From NCBI GenBank assembly GCA_045601245.1, contig JAZRZH010000026.1:7168-71167 (forward strand): a stretch of DNA of 64,000 bases, written 5' to 3'. The stretch's first letter is position 1. Each line of letters starts with the position of its first letter. Position numbers and translations under genes: made by a program. Shown here in pieces: positions 36,283-44,366 of the stretch. The notes beneath the pieces are model-generated. The model was not told the DNA's origin and made no database searches. It saw only the letters and a program-made list of their open reading frames with translations. The DNA comes from Cacconaster sp045601245. Its GTDB lineage: Bacteria > Bacteroidota > Bacteroidia > Bacteroidales > UBA932.

Positions 36283-37620
36283 TTATTCGATTCTGTTCCT
36301 GAGTTCTTCGCCCATCTCCTCATACCCCGGCTTGCCGAGCAGGGCGAACATATTTTTCTTGTACGATTCAACACCCGGCTGATCGAAAGGATTCACGCCG
36401 AGGACGTATGCACTCAACCCGCAGGCCTTCTCGAAGAAATAGAACAGCTGGCCGAGGTTGTACTCGTCTATCTGCTCCATCGATATCGTGATATTCGGCA
36501 CCCCGCCGTCTATATGCGCGAATTTGGTGCCCAATTCTGCCATCCGGTTGCAATGCTCCACATTGACATTCTCCAGGAAATTCAGGCCGTCAAGATTGTC
36601 CTCATCGTGCTCGATGACCACTTCGCGCCGGCTGTTCTCCACTGAAACGAATGTCTCGAAAAGGATGCGCGAACCATCCTGGATATACTGTCCCATAGAA
36701 TGCAAATCCGTAGTGTTGCATACCGATGCCGGGAAAATCCCCCTGCAGTCCTTGCCCTCGCTCTCGCCGAAAAGCTGCTTCCACCATTCCGCGACATACT
36801 GGAGTTTCGGATTGAAGGAGGTGAAAAGTTCCACCTTCTTGCCGGCATCGTAGAGCAGATTGCGCATTGCAGCATACTTTATTGCCGGATTGTCTTCCGA
36901 AGGTTCGTCGCAGATGCGCTGCATCTGGCGGGCACCGTCAACCATCGCCTCGACATCCAGTCCGGCAAGTGCTATCGGCAGCAGGCCTACCGGCGTAAGG
37001 ACGGAGAACCGGCCACCGACATTGTCAGGGACAACGAAAGTGCGGTAACCCATCTTATCGGACAACGTCTTGAGCGCACCCTTGCGTGCATCGGTTATCG
37101 CAACAATGCGTTCCACAGACTCCTCCACGCCGTAGCGCTGCTCGAGTCGGTTCTTCAGAAGCCTGAACGCAACCGCAGGTTCCGTAGTGGTTCCGGACTT
37201 GGAGATCACCACCAGCGCGGGATTGCGTAGCGACACAAAGTCCATCAGTTCGGCGATATACTCTTCGGAAAGGTTCTGCCCGGCAAAGACCACCTGCGGT
37301 CCGCCGGGATTGCCAATCTCCCTCGAGAAGGAATGGGACAGGGCCTCTACCGTAGCCTTCGCGCCAAGATATGAGCCGCCAATACCTATTACCACCACCA
37401 GATCAATCTCCTTTTCGATCCACTTGTTGACAACATCCATATAGCCGTCAATCTCCGCGCCTGTTATTTCTGACGGAAGTTCATTCCAGCCGGTGAATTC
37501 ACTGCCGGCTCCGGTACCACTGTCGAGGGTCATCAGGGCTTTCTTAGCCATTGAAACATATTCTCTGTAAACAGCATTATCCGCAAACTGTGAGCATCCG
37601 CCCAAATCAATTCTTATCAT
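36283..37620 (-). CDS. pgi: Glucose-6-phosphate isomerase
   Basis: Interconverts glucose 6-phosphate and fructose 6-phosphate in glycolysis. At 445 aa it is the short bacterial form (Bacillus type). The phosphate site GIGGSYLGA (about residues 77-85), the first signature GGRFSVLTPVGLLP (about 201-214) and the active-site region FTSFNPKLQYVAEWWKQLFGE are all present. It lies between a small conserved membrane protein gene (8 bases upstream) and the HExxH/propeller gene on the same strand. Confidence 0.95.
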   Translation of the reverse strand: MIRIDLGGCSQFADNAVYREYVSMAKKALMTLDSGTGAGSEFTGWNELPSEITGAEIDGYMDVVNKWIEKEIDLVVVIGIGGSYLGAKATVEALSHSFSREIGNPGGPQVVFAGQNLSEEYIAELMDFVSLRNPALVVISKSGTTTEPAVAFRLLKNRLEQRYGVEESVERIVAITDARKGALKTLSDKMGYRTFVVPDNVGGRFSVLTPVGLLPIALAGLDVEAMVDGARQMQRICDEPSEDNPAIKYAAMRNLLYDAGKKVELFTSFNPKLQYVAEWWKQLFGESEGKDCRGIFPASVCNTTDLHSMGQYIQDGSRILFETFVSVENSRREVVIEHDEDNLDGLNFLENVNVEHCNRMAELGTKFAHIDGGVPNITISMEQIDEYNLGQLFYFFEKACGLSAYVLGVNPFDQPGVESYKKNMFALLGKPGYEEMGEELRNRIE

Positions 37621-37628
37621 ATTCTTAA

Positions 37629-37784
37629 TTAATTACCCGAGTAGAACTTGAATCCTTTCGTCGCACCTGCGACAACAGCATCCCAACGGACGATTATTCC
37701 GATAATACTAATCAGGCCGATCCAGATGAACGCCTTCACCGTATCATTCTGAGATGAATACCAGTCTTTGATTCTCCTAAACAT
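37629..37784 (-). CDS. Small conserved-type membrane protein (51 aa)
   Basis: ATG at 37782-37784, TAA at 37629-37631; 51 residues: a polar N-terminus with DWYSSQNDTVK, one hydrophobic helix (about 18-32, AFIWIGLISIIGIIV) and a short tail. Similar short proteins occur beside core genes in other Bacteroidales as far as I recall. It is 8 bases upstream of pgi and probably cotranscribed. Function unknown. Confidence 0.6.
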   Translation of the reverse strand: MFRRIKDWYSSQNDTVKAFIWIGLISIIGIIVRWDAVVAGATKGFKFYSGN

Positions 37785-37900
37785 ACAATGTCTCTATTTT
37801 ATTACAAATTTCCGCCAAATGAGGAACTTTTGCAAGAAAAATGTTGGAAAGTGATGCAGGATTTTTCCTCCGGCTGCGTTTAAGAGACAGAAAAGATAAT

Positions 37901-37908
37901 TACATTTG
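37901..37908 (+). promoter_or_regulatory. Bacteroidota -7 element for the ECF sigma gene
   Basis: TACATTTG, 5 bases before the ATG at 37914. The expected transcript start is at or next to the start codon, so the sigma-factor mRNA is probably leaderless. Confidence 0.5.
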
Positions 37909-37913
37909 TCCTG

Positions 37914-38459
37914 ATGGACGACAAAGAACTGGTAAGTCTCTGCAGAAAAGGTGACTGCGCAGCTCAGGAAGAGCTGTACAGGCGGTACGCCCCCGCTCTT
38001 CTCGGCGTATGCCGCAGATACTCGCAGGACAGCCAGATGGCCGAGGATATGCTCCACGACGGATTCATCAAGATATTCCGCACCATAGACAAATATAGTT
38101 ATCGCGGCAACGGTTCGCTTATGGGATGGTGCCGGCGCGTCATGGTCAATTCGGCCATCGACCGGCTCAGAAACGAGAAAAAACTCGACCTGAGATTCAC
38201 TGACGCCATCCCTGAGACTACAGATCCGCCCGAAGAGAAGGTTCGACGCATCCCACCGGAAGTGCTGAACGGCTTTATCGCGGAACTTCCGCCCGGATAC
38301 CGGACAATCTTCAACCTGTACGTCTTTGACGGGATGTCACACAGGGAGATTGCCGGAATGCTCGGCATCAGGGAGAATTCATCGTCATCGCAATTCGTCA
38401 GGGCGAAGAAAACACTGGCAGCAAGAATAAACAAATGGCTTGAAGATGCAGGAGAATGA
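37914..38459 (+). CDS. ECF-type RNA polymerase sigma factor
   Basis: A 181-aa sigma-70 factor with region 2 (about residues 22-90; YRRYAPALLGVCRRY, LHDGFIKIFRTI, MGWCRRVMVNSAIDRLR) and region 4 (about 118-168; LPPGYRTIFNLYVFDGMSH, then the helix-turn-helix EIAGMLGIRENSSSSQ). It is followed by an overlapping gene whose N-terminus looks like an anti-sigma domain, so activity is probably held in check by that protein. Target genes are not known. Confidence 0.92.
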   Translation: MDDKELVSLCRKGDCAAQEELYRRYAPALLGVCRRYSQDSQMAEDMLHDGFIKIFRTIDKYSYRGNGSLMGWCRRVMVNSAIDRLRNEKKLDLRFTDAIPETTDPPEEKVRRIPPEVLNGFIAELPPGYRTIFNLYVFDGMSHREIAGMLGIRENSSSSQFVRAKKTLAARINKWLEDAGE

Positions 38460-39684
38460 CAACAAATGGCTCGATGCCGTGAAAGACGCGGTTGAAGGCA
38501 TTGAGAACCCGCTTCCCGAAGGGATGTGGGAGAGCATTTCGTCCGGCATCGCAGCAGGTCGGCGCAGACGCAGGATAATAGCATTTGCCGTTTCCACCGC
38601 AGCAGCCGCGGCACTGGCGGCACTGGCGGTCATTCTTCCGCTGGACAGCGGAACCGGTGCCGCAGACCCGATGCTCGCACAGAAACATAATGAGCCGGCA
38701 CCTATAAGCGATGAGACCGTTCTTATGCCGGAAAATGAGGGTTTCATACCGGTTCCGCAAAATGATGCGACAGGTACCGTGCCGGCATTCAAAGCAGCCG
38801 CGACGGTCTTACTGGCAGCCTCGCCGGCATCCGGAACGGTAGCGGACAACCGCGCTGTACAGGAAGCGCAGTCGGTCATTGTTAAGACTGACGGACAGCC
38901 GGAGCAACGTGAACCGGCGGATAAGCAACCTGAAAAGCAGCAGACGGGCTCTACCCTGACGCAACGCACGAAAACAACCCCGACAACCTATACAGCAGAC
39001 ACTCAGGACATTCTGGCAATGGCTGAGGATACCGGCAGCCACGATTACGCCGAAATACTTTCCGCCGGAATCCACCTGTCCCTGGCAAATGGCAGCGGAA
39101 CTCCATCTTCAAGTCTGCCCGCCGTTTCGACCATAATAGAAGATCCCGAATCCGGCACAATGATGCCGATGCTGCCGGAAGGCGATCCGACGGGCTTCCG
39201 TTCCGAATACGTCCATAATATGCCGGTCAACCTAGGACTCTCGCTCTCCATCGGACTCGCCCCCGCCCTATCGCTTGAGACCGGGTTCGTCTGGTCATAC
39301 CACAGCGCCTGCAAGAACAATTGGTTCAATGATTACCTGCTTGGCAGCAATATTCAGCGGATGCACTACGCCGGCATTCCCCTCGGATTGAGATACACAC
39401 CGCTGGAAGGCCGCCGGACCTCCCTTTATCTGTATGGCGGAGTCATGGCGCAGAAATGCGTCAGCGCATCCTGGAACGGAAGCAAGTTGAACAACATCAG
39501 CCCAGTAATCCTCTCATCACACCTGAGCGCCGGATTCCAATACCGGATAGCCGGACCGATAGCATTCTATATCGAGCCGGGTATCTCCCACAATTCGGTC
39601 ACAGGGGACGAAGGTTTCACTATGTACGGACAACACCCCTGGCAGTTCGACCTGAAAGGGGGAATACGATTCAATATCAAATGA
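38446..39684 (+). CDS. Anti-sigma-like membrane protein fused to a C-terminal barrel-type domain
   Basis: A 412-aa protein with three parts: a cytosolic N-terminus of about 40 residues (DNKWLDAVKDAVEG, PLPEGMWESISS) resembling the start of Bacteroidota anti-sigma proteins; one transmembrane segment after RRRRR (about 41-65); a Pro/Thr/Gln-rich linker of about 120 residues; and a C-terminal part (about 230-412) with alternating strands typical of PorT-like outer-membrane barrels. It overlaps the sigma gene by 14 bases. The TTG at 38440 is a less likely start. Two membrane regions for different membranes in one chain is unusual unless it bridges the periplasm. Confidence 0.65.
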   Translation: MQENDNKWLDAVKDAVEGIENPLPEGMWESISSGIAAGRRRRRIIAFAVSTAAAAALAALAVILPLDSGTGAADPMLAQKHNEPAPISDETVLMPENEGFIPVPQNDATGTVPAFKAAATVLLAASPASGTVADNRAVQEAQSVIVKTDGQPEQREPADKQPEKQQTGSTLTQRTKTTPTTYTADTQDILAMAEDTGSHDYAEILSAGIHLSLANGSGTPSSSLPAVSTIIEDPESGTMMPMLPEGDPTGFRSEYVHNMPVNLGLSLSIGLAPALSLETGFVWSYHSACKNNWFNDYLLGSNIQRMHYAGIPLGLRYTPLEGRRTSLYLYGGVMAQKCVSASWNGSKLNNISPVILSSHLSAGFQYRIAGPIAFYIEPGISHNSVTGDEGFTMYGQHPWQFDLKGGIRFNIK

Positions 39685-40418
39685 CTATGAAAGAAATAAG
39701 AATTATATCAAGGCTGCTTTGCGCCGCAGCGGTCATCAGTCTGGCCGCCGCCTGCGCCAAAGATTATGTTGGAGAGCTCTGGCCGAACCCGGCAATAGAA
39801 ATCAACGGCCCGTATATCCAGGAATACTATGACGGCCCGCTGAAATGCGATGTCCTCAACCTGTATGGAGGGATGCCGTTTATCTCCGTTTCGCTCAAAA
39901 CCGAGCTGCAATCGGAGATAAAGAAATACAGCAACAAATCCACCGGCGATGAAGCCAACAAATACAGGAACCTGTGTCTGAAGCACAACGACCTCGACTT
40001 CCGCGGAGAGGACCCGCTTTTCAGCCACCCAGCCAAGCAGTGCTATGCAAAGGATATCGAATCGATTGAATTGACCTGCGACAGCGACTTTGATGCAAAA
40101 CATCCCGCCGGATCATCCATTATGGATATAATGGAGTATCAGACCACATCCTTCGGCCCGTTCGTCACCAGCGGATACAAAGGTGATTTCCATAATCACA
40201 ATGCCGCTTTAAGCACCATCGAGATATGCATAACCCCAGCAGATTCAATCGATCCGGAGTATATGATGCTTTTGAGCAGCATCAATCTGTTCAAGCTGTT
40301 TTTCAACTGCGCACCTGATCAAAAAAAGGAGATCGGGCTCACGCTCGCCATCACGTTTGATGACAAAACAGCCGTGACGTTCAACGTCACGGCCGATTTC
40401 AGTGGTTATCAGGGATAG
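39681..40418 (+). CDS. Unrecognised lipoprotein of the sigma operon
   Basis: A 245-aa protein with signal peptide and lipobox (SLAAACAKD, cysteine at about residue 26). The mature part has no recognised domain and four further cysteines spread along it. The ATG at 39681 overlaps the previous stop (ATGA); ATG 39687 is an alternative. It is the third gene of the sigma/anti-sigma operon, so it may be a surface or periplasmic input to that switch (inference). Confidence 0.6.
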   Translation: MTMKEIRIISRLLCAAAVISLAAACAKDYVGELWPNPAIEINGPYIQEYYDGPLKCDVLNLYGGMPFISVSLKTELQSEIKKYSNKSTGDEANKYRNLCLKHNDLDFRGEDPLFSHPAKQCYAKDIESIELTCDSDFDAKHPAGSSIMDIMEYQTTSFGPFVTSGYKGDFHNHNAALSTIEICITPADSIDPEYMMLLSSINLFKLFFNCAPDQKKEIGLTLAITFDDKTAVTFNVTADFSGYQG

Positions 40419-40426
40419 TCGCTGCG

Positions 40427-40729
40427 TTATGCCATCCCGCCGGTGTTTCCCATAGGCGGGACGAATGTCTGGTCGCGGAAGCGGATTTCGCCGAACTGGC
40501 TCTCATACTTCTGTACGTTCTCCATCAGAGCCTTGAGGAACTTCTTGGCGTTCTCCGGGGTCATCAGCACGCGGCTGTTGACTGTCGGCTTCGGAAGGCC
40601 CGGCATCATCTGCACGAAGTCCACGATGAACTCGCTGGATGAGTGCGTAATTACTGCAAGGTTTGAATAATTGCCTTTTGCCACTTCAGGGCGGATTTCG
40701 ATATCGATCTGCTGATTGTTTTCTGCCAT
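40427..40729 (-). CDS. DUF3467 domain protein
   Basis: A 100-aa protein with the DUF3467 pattern: IEIRPEVAKGNYSNLAVITHSS at the N-terminus, EFIVDFVQMMPG, RVLMTPENAKKFLKAL. The function of this widespread small protein is unknown. It follows rny by 9 bases on the same strand, the usual order in this phylum, which hints at a link with RNA decay (inference). Confidence 0.88.
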   Translation of the reverse strand: MAENNQQIDIEIRPEVAKGNYSNLAVITHSSSEFIVDFVQMMPGLPKPTVNSRVLMTPENAKKFLKALMENVQKYESQFGEIRFRDQTFVPPMGNTGGMA

Positions 40730-40738
40730 AATTCTGAA

Positions 40739-42274
40739 TTATTTAGCGAAAGCGACTGAGCGCGTTTCGCGGATTACCGTAATCTTGATCTGTCCAGGGT
40801 ATACCATTTCGTCCTGGATCTTGCGTGCAATCTCGGAAGAGAGTTCCTCGCACTGCTGGTCAGTGACCTCTTCCGCACCCACGATTACTCGGAGTTCGCG
40901 GCCGGCCTGGATAGCGTATGTCTTGGTCACGCCAGGATAAGAGAGTGCGATGTTCTCCATATCCTTGAGGCGCTTGATGTATGATTCGATGACTTCACGA
41001 CGTGCGCCCGGGCGTGCACCGGAAATGGCATCGGCCACGAGAACGAGCGGAGCGATGAGGGATGTCATCTCAACCTCCTCGTGGTGAGCGCCGATCGCAT
41101 TGCAGATCTCCGGCTTCTCCTTGTACTTTTCAGCCATCTTCATTCCGAGCAGTGCGTGTGGAAGTTCCGGCTCCTCTTCGGAAACCTTTCCGATATCGTG
41201 GAGCAGGCCGGCGCGCTTTGCGACCTTAGGGTTAAGGCCGAGCTCGGATGCCATTGTCGCACTGATATTGGCCACTTCGCGTGAATGCTGGAGAAGGTTC
41301 TGACCATATGAAGAACGGTATTTCATACGACCGATCATCTTCACGAGTTCGATGTTGAGTCCGTGGATGCCCAGGTCGATGCAGGTGCGCTTTCCGGTCT
41401 CCATAATCTCATCGTCCAACTGCTTCTTGACCTTTTCGACGACCTCCTCGATGCGTGCCGGGTGAATTCGTCCGTCGGTCACCAGTTGGTGCAGGGCAAG
41501 CCTTGCGACCTCGCGGCGTACAGGATCGAACGCGGAGAGAAGGATTGCCTCAGGAGTGTCATCCACAACGATCTCAACACCCGTTGCAGCCTCGAGAGCG
41601 CGGATGTTGCGACCTTCACGACCAATGATGCGGCCCTTGATCTCATCGGATTCAATATTGAACACTGTCACTGCGTTCTCTATCGCGGTCTCCGGAGCTG
41701 TGCGCTGGATGGTATTGATGACAATGCGCTTCGCCTCCTTGCTTGCTGTAAGTCTGGCCTCGTCGATCACGTCGTTGATATAGGCCTGAGCCTGGCTCTT
41801 GGCCTCCGACTTCATATTTTCGATAAGCTGGTTTTTAGCATCTTCCGCTGTCATTCCGGCGACTTTTTCAAGTTCGTCGATTGCCTGGATGCGGAGCTTG
41901 TCATATTCCTCGCCCTTCTTGTTGACAACTTCCAGCTGAGCCTTGAGATTTTCCTTGATCGCTTCTGCCTCCTTCTGCTTTCTGCCGAGTTCGGAATTCT
42001 GCTGATTGAGCGACATTTCGCGCTGCTTCAGCTTGTTCTCGGTCTGCTGGATCTGAGCGTTTTTTTCGTTGATGAACGCTTCGTGTTCGCTCTTCAACTG
42101 AAGGAATTTCTCCTTTGCCTGGAAAATTTTTTCTTTCTTGATGTTCTCACCCTCCTGCTCCGCGTTGCGGATAATCTCATCGCCGCGGCGCTTCAGTATG
42201 ATGTTTCTGACCAACCAGAAGGCGGCTGCGCCGATGATTGCAGAAATTAAAGCTGTGATAATTATGGTTGTCAT
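40739..42274 (-). CDS. rny: Ribonuclease Y
   Basis: Membrane-anchored endoribonuclease that starts mRNA decay, 511 aa. Order of parts: N-terminal transmembrane helix (about 2-22), a long charged coiled coil (about 25-165), KH domain (GRIIGREGRNIRALEAATGVEI, about 214-235), and HD domain with LLHDIGKVSEE (about 350-360) and GAHHEE. The 5' region contains a large hairpin (42280-42326), and the 6S RNA gene is directly upstream. Confidence 0.96.
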   Translation of the reverse strand: MTTIIITALISAIIGAAAFWLVRNIILKRRGDEIIRNAEQEGENIKKEKIFQAKEKFLQLKSEHEAFINEKNAQIQQTENKLKQREMSLNQQNSELGRKQKEAEAIKENLKAQLEVVNKKGEEYDKLRIQAIDELEKVAGMTAEDAKNQLIENMKSEAKSQAQAYINDVIDEARLTASKEAKRIVINTIQRTAPETAIENAVTVFNIESDEIKGRIIGREGRNIRALEAATGVEIVVDDTPEAILLSAFDPVRREVARLALHQLVTDGRIHPARIEEVVEKVKKQLDDEIMETGKRTCIDLGIHGLNIELVKMIGRMKYRSSYGQNLLQHSREVANISATMASELGLNPKVAKRAGLLHDIGKVSEEEPELPHALLGMKMAEKYKEKPEICNAIGAHHEEVEMTSLIAPLVLVADAISGARPGARREVIESYIKRLKDMENIALSYPGVTKTYAIQAGRELRVIVGAEEVTDQQCEELSSEIARKIQDEMVYPGQIKITVIRETRSVAFAK

Positions 42275-42279
42275 AGCGT

Positions 42280-42326
42280 GTAAGTATATATAATGTATTA
42301 GTAATGCCTGTAATACAAATACTTAC
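42280..42326 (-). promoter_or_regulatory. Two-part hairpin in the rny 5' region
   Basis: GTAAGTAT (42280-42287) pairs with ATACTTAC (42319-42326), and inside it GTATTA (42295-42300) pairs with TAATAC (42311-42316) around a 10-base loop. It lies six bases before the rny start and eight bases after the 6S terminator U-run. It could control rny translation or be a self-cleavage site; this is inference. Confidence 0.4.
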
Positions 42327-42333
42327 AATTAAC

Positions 42334-42523
42334 AAAAAAAAGCCGTTAGCTTGATCAGACGAAAATCTTAATAAATAAGATTTGAGCTCCGAAATATATA
42401 TCGCAGACTTCCAACGTCCTATAAAATAGAATCCCCCGGAGGGTCACCCAGGCCTGTCTTTGATGTCCGAGTAGGCTCGTTTTAGTTTTTAGTGTTGATT
42501 TTGGCAAAGAGCAAGCTAACGGC
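42334..42523 (-). ncRNA. ssrS: 6S RNA
   Basis: About 190 bases on the minus strand. The 5' segment (42511-42523, GCCGTTAGCTTGC) pairs with the 3' segment (42342-42353, CAAGCTAACGGC), and the latter is followed by eight U residues: a closing stem plus terminator. Internal pairing (for example around CCTCCGGGGG) would give the long rod with a bubble expected for 6S RNA. Position right after zapA is a conserved hallmark of 6S. The 5' stem contains the zapA stop codon, so the RNA must be processed from, or overlap, the zapA message. Confidence 0.8.
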
Positions 42524-42806
42524 CGAGCAAATAATCTTCAAGTTGATTGTTGAGAGCCTCTATCTCCCTCATAACGTCACCGGCAGCGCCAGCATTGGCG
42601 CGCTGGAGTTCAAGCAGTTTCACCTCAGACCTCAACAACATCATAGTCAGCACCTCAGACTGCGACACGTTGCCATAATGGTCAACGATATAATCATACT
42701 CCTCATTAATCCTCTCCGCAGCCGCTCTCATTCCCTCCTCAAGCTCCGGGTTGACGCTCATAGGATACTCCACCCCACTTATCTTCAAAGTAATATTCTG
42801 CTTCAT
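42516..42806 (-). CDS. zapA: Cell division protein ZapA
   Basis: A 96-aa FtsZ-ring stabiliser: N-terminal beta part (ISGVEYPMSVNPELEEGMRAAAERINEEY) and a C-terminal coiled coil (about 55-92). It follows a 94-aa coiled-coil gene after 4 bases. Its last codons and stop form part of the 5' stem of the downstream 6S RNA. Confidence 0.93.
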   Translation of the reverse strand: MKQNITLKISGVEYPMSVNPELEEGMRAAAERINEEYDYIVDHYGNVSQSEVLTMMLLRSEVKLLELQRANAGAAGDVMREIEALNNQLEDYLLGR

Positions 42807-42810
42807 CGTA

Positions 42811-43095
42811 TCAGTCGTTCAACAAGGATATGCACTTGTCTATCTCCTTCATGAGATGCGAGACTTTCCGCTTTGCCTCCGCCCTGTCAGGCGAAGAACC
42901 GTCAAATGCTAAAGTCAATTGTAAGTTATCCAGTCTTTCCTTTAATTCAGTTATCGTTTTATCTTTTTCAGTTATGGCGGCCTCATATTCCGAAATCTTC
43001 GCAGCCATCTCATCGCTGTTCTGACACAATGCCTCGTATCGGGCAATCAGTTCAGCGATATTCCCCTTGAATCTCTGTATCAGCTGTTCGTTCAT
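42811..43095 (-). CDS. Coiled-coil protein upstream of zapA
   Basis: A 94-aa protein that is almost wholly a predicted coiled coil (about residues 25-90; heptad-like KTITELKERLDNLQLTL). Such short proteins regularly precede zapA in this phylum and may have a ZapB-like role at the divisome; this is inference from position and structure. A TAACTTTG promoter element is at 43113-43120. Confidence 0.8.
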   Translation of the reverse strand: MNEQLIQRFKGNIAELIARYEALCQNSDEMAAKISEYEAAITEKDKTITELKERLDNLQLTLAFDGSSPDRAEAKRKVSHLMKEIDKCISLLND

Positions 43096-43112
43096 ATCAG
43101 TCGCACTGAATG

Positions 43113-43120
43113 CAAAGTTA
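43113..43120 (-). promoter_or_regulatory. Bacteroidota -7 element for the coiled coil-zapA-6S unit
   Basis: Minus-strand TAACTTTG, 17 bases before the start of the 94-aa gene. It would transcribe the coiled-coil gene, zapA and 6S RNA as one unit. Confidence 0.5.
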
Positions 43121-43196
43121 ATAATAATTATTTATATTCGTTAATGCTTTATTTCCTAACTTTACCGGATTAAATGTGATAACACCCCCAGAAGGT

Positions 43197-44366
43197 ATGA
43201 AACTCAAAAAAATCGGGCTGCTGCCCAAGGTTCTCATCGCGATAGCGCTCGGTATCGGATGCTCGTTTTTCTTCCCGGTATGGCTCGTCAGGTGCTTCCT
43301 GACATTCAATTCGATCTTCAGCAACTTCCTCGGACTCTTCATCCCGTTCCTGATCATCGGCCTCATCGCCCCGGGTATCATCGAGCTCGGCAAAGGTGCC
43401 GGCAAATTGCTCGCGATAACGGTTGGAATAGCATATTTCTCCACAATCCTCGCGGGATTCTTCTCATACGGCATCTGCTCCTGGACCTACCCTTCCGTCC
43501 TCGGTGACTCGGTCGCAGCTCTGGGCAATATTGACATGTCAGGCGGACTCACGCCATTCTTCACCATCGAGATGCCCGCTGTGATGAGTGTGACCTCCGC
43601 ACTCGTGATAGCTTTCATCATCGGCCTCACCCTCATAAACGTGGAGGGCCACGCGTTCAAGGATGTGATGACCGATTTCAGGGAAAGCATATTCCGCGTC
43701 ATCAGCAAACTCATCATCCCGCTCCTGCCGCTCTTCATATTCGGCATTTTCCTCCAGATGGGAGCCGAAGGCAAGATAGCCCCGGTCCTCGGGATGTTCA
43801 TCAAGATAATCCTCATCATCTTCGCAATGCACGTCACGTTCCTGGTATTCCAGTTCTGCATTGCCGGCGCGATTGCTCACAAAAACCCGTTCAAGGCGCT
43901 CTGGACAATGCTTCCGGCATACGTCACCGCCCTCGGCACCCAGTCGTCGGCCGCCACGATTCCTGTCACCCTGGCGCAGGCGAAGAAGAACGGCGTACGC
44001 GAAGAGGTTGCGGACTTTGTGATCCCTCTCTGCGCGACGGTACACCTCTCCTGCAGCATCCTCAAGATCACGGCCTGCGCATTCGCAATCTCCCTCAGTA
44101 TGGGAATGGACACCAGCGTCGCCACATACGCCGGCTTCATAATGATGCTCGGCATCACAATGGTAGCGGCCCCGGGCGTTCCGGGAGGAGCGATTATGGC
44201 GGCACTCGGTCTGCTCTCCTCGATGCTCGGATTCGATGCTAACCTCCAGGGCCTTATGATTGCCCTCTACATCGCGATGGACAGCTTCGGCACCGCCGGC
44301 AATGTCACGGGCGACGGTGCTATAGCTTTGATAGTAAATAGAATAAAATCTCAAAATCAGAAATGA
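43197..44366 (+). CDS. Dicarboxylate/amino acid:cation symporter
   Basis: Inner-membrane protein of 389 aa of the DAACS/glutamate transporter-like family. About eight hydrophobic segments are followed by the substrate-site regions: LGTQSSAATIPVTLA (serine-rich loop, about 248-262) and PGVPGGAIMAALGLL with FGTAGNVTGDGAIALIVNR. The substrate is probably a small amino acid or dicarboxylate. The ATG at 43197 is used; a GTG at 43176 in the same frame is less likely. The stop overlaps the 5'-nucleotidase start (ATGA). Confidence 0.88.
   Translation: MKLKKIGLLPKVLIAIALGIGCSFFFPVWLVRCFLTFNSIFSNFLGLFIPFLIIGLIAPGIIELGKGAGKLLAITVGIAYFSTILAGFFSYGICSWTYPSVLGDSVAALGNIDMSGGLTPFFTIEMPAVMSVTSALVIAFIIGLTLINVEGHAFKDVMTDFRESIFRVISKLIIPLLPLFIFGIFLQMGAEGKIAPVLGMFIKIILIIFAMHVTFLVFQFCIAGAIAHKNPFKALWTMLPAYVTALGTQSSAATIPVTLAQAKKNGVREEVADFVIPLCATVHLSCSILKITACAFAISLSMGMDTSVATYAGFIMMLGITMVAAPGVPGGAIMAALGLLSSMLGFDANLQGLMIALYIAMDSFGTAGNVTGDGAIALIVNRIKSQNQK

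Noticed and set aside
41363..42250. 295-codon plus-strand frame opposite rny
   Set aside because: Leu/Asp-rich mirror of the RNase Y coiled coil; rny is certain.
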